Shown here one piece after another: positions 8,531-15,970 of a stretch of DNA of 28,965 nt. This DNA is from Acholeplasmataceae bacterium (GTDB lineage: Bacteria > Bacillota_I > Bacilli_A > Acholeplasmatales > Acholeplasmataceae), in NCBI GenBank assembly GCA_023230825.1, contig JALNWO010000008.1:1-28965 (forward strand). Reading direction: 5' to 3'. The translations under genes and the position numbers were made by a program. Position 1 is the first letter of the stretch. Every line of letters starts with the position of its first letter. Under the pieces are notes generated by a model, which ran no database searches, had not been told where the DNA came from, and worked only from the letters and a program-made list of their open reading frames with translations.

Positions 8531-9310
8531 TTAATCCATCTGTTGACCGCCAGTAACATTAATTGCTTGACCTGTCATGTAACTTGATAAATCAGAGGCT
8601 AAAAAGACCATCACATTAGCAATATCTTCATACTCACAGCCCCGCTTCATCGGTACTTGATTGATATAGTGTTCCCTAACTTTTTCTTCTGTTGTTCCTT
8701 GGTTTTTAGCGTATTGCTTAAATAAGCTGTTGACCCAAAGTGGTGAACTCAATAAGTTACCCGGACAAATACTATTGACACGGACACCCATCTCGGCAAA
8801 TTCTAATGCTAAGCTTTGGGTTAAACCAATTCCACCAAATTTGCTCGCAGCGTACGCTCCATTTTTATAAGAACCTTTTTTCCCTGATTTTGAGTTAATT
8901 TGAATGATCGATCCCTTTTTGTTCTTTAACATCGTTGGTGCGACCGCTTTTACGGTGTTAAAATAGCCATTTAAATTAACGTCATTAACGAGTTTAAAAT
9001 CACTCGCACTTAAAGAGTAAATATCACCACTTTTTAAAATGCCAGCATTTGAAACAAGTAGGTCAATTGTTCCCCACTGATCGATTACTTGTTGGGCCAT
9101 TTTTTCACAGTCTTCATAATCTGTCACATTCAGTTGAATCGCAATGGCATTTTTAAGTTGAGATGCCACTTTTTTTGCACCTTCATAATTTAGATCACAA
9201 ACTGCGACCTTACAACCTTCTTCATCTAATCTTTTCGCGAGTGCTTCACCCAAACCTTGTGCAGCACCCGTGATGATTGCTACTTTATCTTTAATATTAA
9301 TATGAGCCAT
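8531..9310 (-). CDS. Short-chain dehydrogenase, sorbitol-6-phosphate 2-dehydrogenase (SrlD)-like
   Basis: A classical SDR of 259 residues with the NAD-binding TGAAQGLG motif (14-21), NAG at 88-90, and catalytic Ser140, Tyr153 and Lys157. The INSKSGKKGS segment, KFGGIGLTQSLAL, the VPMKRGCEYEDI stretch and the C-terminal TGQAINVTGGQQM closely follow SrlD of E. coli as I recall it. SrlD oxidises D-glucitol 6-phosphate to fructose 6-phosphate. The same fold supplies the C-terminal half of RhaEW, which handles lactaldehyde, but the sequence looks nearer to SrlD. It lies 2 bases after the PHP gene with AAGGAG before its start. The substrate is probably a C6 (deoxy)polyol phosphate or lactaldehyde; this is unresolved. 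Confidence 0.85.
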   Translation of the reverse strand: MAHINIKDKVAIITGAAQGLGEALAKRLDEEGCKVAVCDLNYEGAKKVASQLKNAIAIQLNVTDYEDCEKMAQQVIDQWGTIDLLVSNAGILKSGDIYSLSASDFKLVNDVNLNGYFNTVKAVAPTMLKNKKGSIIQINSKSGKKGSYKNGAYAASKFGGIGLTQSLALEFAEMGVRVNSICPGNLLSSPLWVNSLFKQYAKNQGTTEEKVREHYINQVPMKRGCEYEDIANVMVFLASDLSSYMTGQAINVTGGQQMD

Positions 9311-9312
9311 CG

Positions 9313-10599
9313 TTATTCTCCTTTATCTTTTACTGAGTCTTTGCCTATTTTTTCAAATAAAGCCAATCTCATTTTTAAATCAGGATATTCTTCTTTTATT
9401 TTTTCGGTTAATAATCCTCTTTTGGGATCTTTTTCTAAACTTCTTTCATGACCAATTAAAGCCCACGTCGTTTGAATTAAATGACGGAAAGCTGGCTTTT
9501 CTAATTCGTCACATTGAAAACTTTGTCTCGGTGAATTAATATCTTCACCACTAATTTGCATCAATTCATATTTTTCACATAAAGCTTTTAGTCTTTCTAG
9601 CTGCTTAAGGGTGTTTCTCGAAGGCATATAGGCAATCGCTTCAAATCCCAGTTGTTTCAACTCTGGAACTAAAAGATCTAGGTAACTATCTTCAAAAGTT
9701 TGAGGAGCCTTATCGCCGGTGATTGAGTTTGTGACATCGCCTAAATAAGCATATGCAGGAATCCCACCCAATCTTTTCGTTATTTCAATAAATGCTTCAA
9801 CCTTTGGTAATTCATCTTTGGCATCAATATAGAAAAAAGTTGAATCCGTTTTTAGAAAACCTAAAAGATCAAATAAAAAATAAGGATTGGTATCATCTAA
9901 AAGATAGCTTTGATGTTTAGAAGATAAACTTATCTCTAATTCGTTTTCTAAAAACTCAATCAGTTTCTTTGTTCTACCATATTTTTCTTCTAACTTCTTT
10001 GCCAAAGCATACATTAAATGGCGTTCTGTAATCGATCCACCTTTTTCAGCTTCTGAACTTTCATAAACATCCTTGATAAAATCAAGTTTGATTTGGTAAG
10101 TTTTAAAGCGTTCATTGATTTTATCAACCATTTTTTGAACTCTTTTTCTTCTAAATTCACGTAAAGGCGTTAAAAAGACTTCAAACTCTGGAATGGATCT
10201 TGCTGGAATCCCGTGGGCAATGACATACGCACTATCCAATTGATCAGGATTATTCATCCGGCCCCATTTACCCGCTTCAAAGTGGACCCGAAGTTCAACT
10301 CCTGTCGTATAGGCCAATCCTAAAATACGGCTTGCTACAGCGAATTCTTCTGCTCCTGCTAGTGTGTCATGATCGACAATCCCACATGTCTTTAAACCAG
10401 ACCGGTACGCTTCATATGCTGCAGCCGTCGGCGAATAAGGCGAAAAAGAAAAAGTCGTATGAACATGATTGTTGGCATCTTCTTCACGTTTTTTAATTTT
10501 TATCTCTAACCGTCCATCCTCTTCTAAACGCAGTTTTAAAGCTTCGATTCTTTCTTTTTCAGTTGAATGATTTAGAGGATGATTGTATGTTATCTTCAT
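9313..10599 (-). CDS. PHP-domain metal-dependent phosphoesterase
   Basis: This 428-residue protein starts with a PHP domain after a 40-residue lead. It has His45 and His47 in NNHVHTTFS, Asp76-His77-Asp78 in the DHDTLAG motif, Glu102, and later GEDINSP, the usual metal-binding pattern of PHP phosphoesterases. There is no signal peptide, so it is cytoplasmic. It is much longer than simple sugar phosphatases of the family and has extra helical sequence in the middle. It sits between rhamnulokinase (4-base gap, AGGG ribosome site inside the rhaB tail) and the SrlD-like dehydrogenase, so a phosphorylated intermediate of the pathway is the likely substrate. I know of no PHP protein in described rhamnose pathways. 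Exact reaction unknown. Confidence 0.8.
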   Translation of the reverse strand: MKITYNHPLNHSTEKERIEALKLRLEEDGRLEIKIKKREEDANNHVHTTFSFSPYSPTAAAYEAYRSGLKTCGIVDHDTLAGAEEFAVASRILGLAYTTGVELRVHFEAGKWGRMNNPDQLDSAYVIAHGIPARSIPEFEVFLTPLREFRRKRVQKMVDKINERFKTYQIKLDFIKDVYESSEAEKGGSITERHLMYALAKKLEEKYGRTKKLIEFLENELEISLSSKHQSYLLDDTNPYFLFDLLGFLKTDSTFFYIDAKDELPKVEAFIEITKRLGGIPAYAYLGDVTNSITGDKAPQTFEDSYLDLLVPELKQLGFEAIAYMPSRNTLKQLERLKALCEKYELMQISGEDINSPRQSFQCDELEKPAFRHLIQTTWALIGHERSLEKDPKRGLLTEKIKEEYPDLKMRLALFEKIGKDSVKDKGE

Positions 10600-10602
10600 G
10601 GA

Positions 10603-12000
10603 TTATTCCCTTTGTTTTTCAAATTCTAGACAAGCTTTTACATATGTTTTTGCTTGGATGTAATCTTGTATTTCACCACTGGCAATCATTTGCATGACTA
10701 TATTACCCAGTGCTGTAGATTCTGTTGGGCCGCTCATAATTTCTTTACCAGAAAGTTTTTCTGTCAATTCATTTAAAAGCGTATTTTGTGAGCCACCGCC
10801 AATGATATTTAGTCTTAAATAATTCTTGCCAGTCATCTTCTCAATTTGCTTGATCGCTTGATCATATGCATAAGCTAAAGAATGATAAACACAATAGTAA
10901 TACTCACCTAAAGTTTTTGGTTGTGGCTGTGAGGTTTCCTTTAAGATTTCATCAATCGTTCTCATCATACTTTTAGGTGACAAAAACCGCTCATCATTCA
11001 CATCGACGATTCCAGAAAAATGACGGCTATTTTGAGCCATTTCTATGACTTTTTCGATAGGGTATCGTTCTTTTTGTTCCCGGTTGATTTCTTGAATCAT
11101 CCATAACCCCATAATGTTTTTTAAAAAACGAACCTTGCCAAACGGACTTCCTTCATTGCTAAAGCCATCTTTTAAAGCCGCTTCATTTGTATAACGTTCA
11201 TCAGATAAAACTCCGATTAATGACCACGTCCCACTCGATAAGAAAAGCGTTTCTTCATCAGCGAGTGAGCCCAATACTGAGCTGGCTGTATCATGGGATC
11301 CAACAGTATATAGGGTGGTATCATAACCAATTATCTTTTGGATTTCTTCGCGCATAGAACCCAGTTTTTCTCCCGGCATAATCAGTTCTGGAAAATGGTC
11401 TTTTTTAAGTCCCAAATGGCTTAACAACGTTTCATCCCATTTTTTTGTCTCATGATTTAAAAGCCCTGTTGTGGTTGCGATGGTATATTCATTGCGTTTA
11501 ACACCAGTTAAGTGAAAGTTTAAATAAGAAGGCAGCAGTAAAATACTCTTTACTTGTTTTAAGCGGTCGTTTAAAACATCATCATAGAGTTGATAGATGG
11601 TGTTATATAGTTGTGGCTGTACGCCTGTAATGTTAAATTGTTCTTGTGCAGAAATACGTTGGTTAAATGCTTCGCGACTCTTAACTGTTCTCGTGTCACG
11701 GTAACTATAAACATCACCTAATCGTTCATCCTTATCATTTAAGAGAGCGTAGTCAACCCCAAACGTATCAATACCGACACTCATAGGGATTTTACCAATC
11801 TCATTACATTTTTTCATCCCAAGTAAAATGTTTTTAATGAGTGAATCAATGTCCCAAACAATTTTTCCGTCCTTGCGGACGACTCTATTTTTAAAACGAT
11901 AAACTTCTTCTAAAACAATCGTCTCATTTTCCTTATGTGCGAGTATGTGTCTTCCACTGGAGGCCCCAATGTCAATTGCCAGATAATATCTATGTGCCAT
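10603..12000 (-). CDS. rhaB: Rhamnulokinase
   Basis: An FGGY-family kinase that phosphorylates L-rhamnulose at O1 with ATP. The N-terminal ATPase-fold phosphate motif DIGASSGR, FGVDYALL, SSGTWSLIGV in the middle and GGGSQNTLLNELT near the C-terminus are the family hallmarks, and the length (465 residues) is usual. An upstream in-frame ATG at 12024 has no ribosome site, while the ATG at 12000 follows GGGTGG, so I use the latter. It is 94 bases downstream of rhaA, with a strong hairpin in between, and 3 bases before the PHP gene. Specificity for rhamnulose rests on the adjacent rhamnose isomerase and rhamnosidase genes. Confidence 0.92.
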   Translation of the reverse strand: MAHRYYLAIDIGASSGRHILAHKENETIVLEEVYRFKNRVVRKDGKIVWDIDSLIKNILLGMKKCNEIGKIPMSVGIDTFGVDYALLNDKDERLGDVYSYRDTRTVKSREAFNQRISAQEQFNITGVQPQLYNTIYQLYDDVLNDRLKQVKSILLLPSYLNFHLTGVKRNEYTIATTTGLLNHETKKWDETLLSHLGLKKDHFPELIMPGEKLGSMREEIQKIIGYDTTLYTVGSHDTASSVLGSLADEETLFLSSGTWSLIGVLSDERYTNEAALKDGFSNEGSPFGKVRFLKNIMGLWMIQEINREQKERYPIEKVIEMAQNSRHFSGIVDVNDERFLSPKSMMRTIDEILKETSQPQPKTLGEYYYCVYHSLAYAYDQAIKQIEKMTGKNYLRLNIIGGGSQNTLLNELTEKLSGKEIMSGPTESTALGNIVMQMIASGEIQDYIQAKTYVKACLEFEKQRE

Positions 12001-12044
12001 GGTTTCCACCCTTCTTAAAATCATTTTTGTTGATTTTGATAAAC

Positions 12045-12088
12045 TAAGGAAGTTTCAGTTATTTAAGACGATAAAAGAAACTTCCTTA
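12045..12088. other. Strong hairpin between rhaA and rhaB
   Basis: TAAGGAAGTTTC (12045-12056) and GAAACTTCCTTA (12077-12088) are perfect 12-bp arms around a 20-base loop. It is not followed by a T-run on the minus strand, so it is not a classic terminator. In the operon transcript it could protect the rhaA 3' end, pause transcription or lower rhaB expression. Confidence 0.65.
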
Positions 12089-12094
12089 CCGTTT

Positions 12095-13348
12095 TTATTC
12101 TCTATCTTTTAAGAAATTGTCTTCGTATGCTTGCATCTCATCAATCGCATCTTGACCTACGGAAATATCTTTTAAAGATAATGCATAGTTCCAAACATCA
12201 TTCATGGGTAAGTTTTTAAACTCTTCCATTAAAAAGAGACGATTGGTGAAATCACCTTTCAATTCTTTTTCTTCAATTAAATGGGTCGGTTCTAACAAAG
12301 CTTGAAGCGCTGCTTTTGCTGTTGCTCTTAACCCAATAGCCCACGCAGTCACGCGGTTAATCGTCGCGTCAAAGAAATCAAGGCCAATGACGATGTCATC
12401 AAAGTAATTACCACGTTTAATTTCTGTCATTAAATCAAGTAAATGATCATCTTGAATTACTACATGATCGCTGTCCCAACGAATGCCTCTTGAAACATGA
12501 AGCATTAAATCTTTGACAAATGGTTTAACCGCAGAAATTTTATCCGCAACTGATTCTGTTGGATGGTAGTGTCCTGTATCCATAGTAATTCCAACACCAT
12601 TGGTTAATGCATATGCTAAATAAAAGTCATGTGACCCTGCGACAAATGATTCAGAACCAATACCAAAAAGTTTGCTTTCTAAAACATCGGCTGCGTATTT
12701 GGCTTCTTCTTCGCTGTATTTTTCTTTGAAAATTTCATCTAAACTTTCCTTTAGGAGCGTTCGATATCTTAATCTGCTTGCTGGCACGTCTTTTGATCCA
12801 TCTGGGAACCAAAAGTTGTTAATTACTTTTTTATTTAATTCTTTGCCAATATCCACAGATATTTTTCTTGAGTCCTGACCTGCTTTAATCCAATAATCAC
12901 GGGTATCTTTATTTAATGAGGCAACACTCATCCCATTATTCATCATCGGGTGGGTAAAGAAGCTTGCATTAAAATCAATCCCATAATCGTTCTTTTTGGC
13001 CCAGTCAACCCAATTTCTAAAATCTTCAATATTAAGGTCGTTTCTTGGATTTTGTCTTTCAGCATACATTGAATGAATATTTACTCGATGAGTAAGTGGT
13101 GAAAGTTTAAAAGCTTGGTCGATATCTTTTCTAAGTTCATCACCTGTTCTTGCCTTATACGGATAAGACCCAGTAACGACGTTCTCACTTAAAACATCAC
13201 CCAAACCTTCAAATCCTTGAATATCATCACCATTCCAGCAATGTAAACTCACTTGAACTTTAAACAAAGCCTCAATTGCTTTGTCGGTGTCAACACCGTA
13301 TTTTTTATATATTTCTTTTGCGTCTTCGTATCGTTTTTTAATTGACAT
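12095..13348 (-). CDS. rhaA: L-rhamnose isomerase
   Basis: This converts L-rhamnose to L-rhamnulose in the cytoplasm. Hallmarks include LHCWNGDDIQGFE near the N-terminus, FWFPDGSKDVP, MDTGHYHPTE and the RWDSDHV metal-site region. The length of 417 residues matches known RhaA enzymes. A longer reading from 13384 is open, but the ATG at 13348 has GGAGG 7 bases upstream, so I start there. It overlaps the last 11 bases of the GH78 gene, which suggests coupled translation of rhamnosidase and isomerase. Followed by a hairpin and rhaB. Confidence 0.96.
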   Translation of the reverse strand: MSIKKRYEDAKEIYKKYGVDTDKAIEALFKVQVSLHCWNGDDIQGFEGLGDVLSENVVTGSYPYKARTGDELRKDIDQAFKLSPLTHRVNIHSMYAERQNPRNDLNIEDFRNWVDWAKKNDYGIDFNASFFTHPMMNNGMSVASLNKDTRDYWIKAGQDSRKISVDIGKELNKKVINNFWFPDGSKDVPASRLRYRTLLKESLDEIFKEKYSEEEAKYAADVLESKLFGIGSESFVAGSHDFYLAYALTNGVGITMDTGHYHPTESVADKISAVKPFVKDLMLHVSRGIRWDSDHVVIQDDHLLDLMTEIKRGNYFDDIVIGLDFFDATINRVTAWAIGLRATAKAALQALLEPTHLIEEKELKGDFTNRLFLMEEFKNLPMNDVWNYALSLKDISVGQDAIDEMQAYEDNFLKDRE

Positions 13349-15902
13349 TTTTATTCCTCCCAACAATAATATTGTACGTTCCACTTGTTAGCGTTAATAC
13401 AGTCATGTTGTCTTGATACACCTTATTTGCATAAGGACTCGAGATTTCTTCTACATTCCCTTCTAAAATAACAGTCGCTTGAGTGTTTGCAGGAATGATT
13501 ATCTCATGTTCTACTTCTTGATTCTTTACAGCCCAATTAGATTGAATTAAGCCTCGAATCGACTTAAAACTAGATTTGACATATGTTAAAGTTTCAGGGA
13601 TATGAGGCTTGATGACAATTTCACTTGCACCATAACCATCAATTCTAATTCCACCTAAATAACGGTAAAACCATGCATCATAACTACCAAACATAGGGTG
13701 GTTATAAGAGTGCATCACATAACCCATTTCGCTCTCCCAACGTTCCCATACTGTTGTCGCTCCAAGGGCAACCATATTTCCCCAACCAGGGTATTCAGGG
13801 TTTTTAATCATTTTGATTAAAACATCTGTATGGCCGTATTCACTAAGGACGTAAAAGAGATGGCGATACGCTTGGTTACCACATGTTGAGTGATAATTAA
13901 ATTTAATAACGTTATCTTTTATATTTTCTGCAATTTTTTTGCGATATTTTTCTTCAGGAATTTCTAATGACAGAGCCAAACTATTTTCCGCTTGTGTTCC
14001 AGAAACATAATTACTAGTTTTCTCGTCAAAATAAGTTGTGTTGATTTTTATTTTAATCTTTTCTGCAATTTCCAAATAGTGGCTGGTTGTTTCATTTTGA
14101 TCAATTAATTCTGCTAGTTCTGCAAGCGTACGGACATGCCAATATAGAAACACAGTTGAGACAAAAATCGGATCGGTTTGATTATTTTCGAAAACCGGGG
14201 CAACCCAATCGGCATAATATGTGTAATCTGCAATATAATCGGTTTGCTTTGTTAGTAAAAAGTCGACCCAGCGTTTAAAACCAGCAAAATGATTTTTAAT
14301 TAAAGATACATTACCGTAATATTTGTAAGCTTTTATTCCCAGTAGTAAATAAGAGATTGACGTGAAATCAGCGGGAAGCCCGCCTGAATGATACGGTGCC
14401 GTATCAGTGATTGCGCCTTCTTCAGTTTGTGTTTCTAAAATGTCTTGGGTAATTTTTTCAAAATAACGTGCCATATCAAAGTTGTATACTTCTTGATACA
14501 ATCTAACTGTTAAATCATTGAGCCAACCCCATCTTTCATCACGTTGCGGGCAGTCTGTTAAAACAGAGTGGATATTATTTTCCTCGGTAATAACTGCCAT
14601 ATGATGAAGATGATTTAAGATCTCATCACTCGATTCAAAAAAGCCAACTTTTTCAACTGAACCAAAAATATGCTCAGCTTCTAAATTGATTAGCTCAACA
14701 TCACCAATGAGAGTAGCTTGAACGTATTGGAACCCGTGATAAGTAAATCTTGGTGCAAACGTCTCAATACCTTCACCTTTTAAAATGTATGTGTCTTTTG
14801 CTAAGGCACTTCTTAAGTTATATTGATTTACACTACCATCTTCATTAATGCCTTCCGCAAATCGCAATTCGACTTGACTTCCAGGAGCACCTTTTACTTG
14901 AATTTTAGCCCATCCTGCAAGGTTTTGACCAATGTCATAAACAATGTTGTTTTTATCTAATTTGGTTTTACTTGCGTATTTAAATGTTCTTATTTTTTCA
15001 ATCGGTTCAATTGTTTGTGGTCTTAGCTTTCCAACGGGTTTACTCGGGTAAATGGGAAACATCCAACCGTTATTCCAGTCGGGTGTGTAATCTGGGCTAC
15101 ACCAGCCCGCACCATAGTTACTTTCAATTCTAGCATCGTATGTTTCACCATCGTAGATACTATTATATGTGGTTGGTGTCCGTGTCACCCACCAGCCTGG
15201 ACCCGCACTTGAACTAACCGTCTGAACCTCACCATCATTATAAGTGATTTCAATTTGGGCTAATAAAACACGAGATCCATACCAGCCATAACCAACTTCG
15301 AAACCAAAAACCACATCTTTTTGATCTAAAAAAGATTCGATTGCGAATGTATCGAAAAGAATGGTGTGATTATAATCGGTTTCACCTGGATTTAAAACGC
15401 TGTTTGAGACTTTTTTGCCATTAATGAAAAATTCATAATAACCAATGCCGCTGACATATGCTCTTGCTTTTGCAATTGGTTTATCTTTAAGTTCTTCTTG
15501 TTTCCTAAAGTAAAGCGTCCCACCGGATGCACTGTTTGGTAATGAAACCCATTTTGCAACCCATTCGTTATTCTCTCTCATCGTTGTTTCAAATGTCGTT
15601 ACCAGTGTATCAATTTCACCTTCACTGCTTCGGACGACAAGTTTCACAAAATAAAGTGTTTTTGATTTAAAAGGTTGTCCTTGATAAACAACCGCAACCA
15701 TCTCTGGGCTTTCTACGACACCACTATCCCATAAGTTACCTTCGTTTTTTTCTAAAAGAGATGCGTCGTTAGAAACTAAAAGACGGTATGATTTTTGCTT
15801 CGTAGAGCCTTGTGCATAATTCCACGAAAAACTAGGATGATCATCGACGATATTTAATGGTTTCGTTTGATAATTCGTCTTAAAAGTATTTATTTTAAAC
15901 AT
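13338..15902 (-). CDS. Alpha-L-rhamnosidase, glycoside hydrolase family 78
   Basis: An 854-residue multidomain enzyme that releases terminal alpha-L-rhamnose from oligosaccharides or glycosides. The N-terminal beta domains (about 1-330) include the Bac_rhamnosid N-type stretch SGIGYYEFFINGKKV...NPGETDY. The (alpha/alpha)6 catalytic domain carries the family segment DCPQRDERWGW near 450-462, with the acidic residues expected for catalysis, and TVWERWES further on. A C-terminal beta domain follows. No signal peptide or lipobox is present, so it acts inside the cell on imported substrate, fitting the ABC importer upstream. The ATG at 15902 has AAGGAG before it. A hairpin lies between it and the upstream surface-protein gene, and rhaA overlaps its 3' end. 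Confidence 0.94.
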   Translation of the reverse strand: MFKINTFKTNYQTKPLNIVDDHPSFSWNYAQGSTKQKSYRLLVSNDASLLEKNEGNLWDSGVVESPEMVAVVYQGQPFKSKTLYFVKLVVRSSEGEIDTLVTTFETTMRENNEWVAKWVSLPNSASGGTLYFRKQEELKDKPIAKARAYVSGIGYYEFFINGKKVSNSVLNPGETDYNHTILFDTFAIESFLDQKDVVFGFEVGYGWYGSRVLLAQIEITYNDGEVQTVSSSAGPGWWVTRTPTTYNSIYDGETYDARIESNYGAGWCSPDYTPDWNNGWMFPIYPSKPVGKLRPQTIEPIEKIRTFKYASKTKLDKNNIVYDIGQNLAGWAKIQVKGAPGSQVELRFAEGINEDGSVNQYNLRSALAKDTYILKGEGIETFAPRFTYHGFQYVQATLIGDVELINLEAEHIFGSVEKVGFFESSDEILNHLHHMAVITEENNIHSVLTDCPQRDERWGWLNDLTVRLYQEVYNFDMARYFEKITQDILETQTEEGAITDTAPYHSGGLPADFTSISYLLLGIKAYKYYGNVSLIKNHFAGFKRWVDFLLTKQTDYIADYTYYADWVAPVFENNQTDPIFVSTVFLYWHVRTLAELAELIDQNETTSHYLEIAEKIKIKINTTYFDEKTSNYVSGTQAENSLALSLEIPEEKYRKKIAENIKDNVIKFNYHSTCGNQAYRHLFYVLSEYGHTDVLIKMIKNPEYPGWGNMVALGATTVWERWESEMGYVMHSYNHPMFGSYDAWFYRYLGGIRIDGYGASEIVIKPHIPETLTYVKSSFKSIRGLIQSNWAVKNQEVEHEIIIPANTQATVILEGNVEEISSPYANKVYQDNMTVLTLTSGTYNIIVGRNKNVN

Positions 15903-15924
15903 TTTGGCTCCTTAAATTGTTAAG

Positions 15925-15957
15925 AAATCTAGCTTAGCATAACACTAAGCTAGATTT
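15925..15957 (-). terminator. Intra-operon hairpin, partial terminator candidate
   Basis: AAATCTAGCTTAG (15925-15937) and CTAAGCTAGATTT (15945-15957) form a perfect 13-bp stem with a 7-base loop, in the 68-base gap after the surface-protein gene. On the minus strand it ends in ATTTCTT, a weak T-tract. Full or partial termination would separate the surface/import genes from the intracellular rhamnose genes; no clear promoter follows it before the GH78 start. Confidence 0.55.
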
Positions 15958-15970
15958 TCAACATTATTTT

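Noticed and set aside
12001..12024. Longer start for rhamnulokinase
   Set aside because: No ribosome site before 12024, while the ATG at 12000 has one and the family motif starts soon after.
13349..13384. Longer start for rhamnose isomerase
   Set aside because: It lies within the GH78 tail and lacks a ribosome site; GGAGG is correctly placed for 13348.
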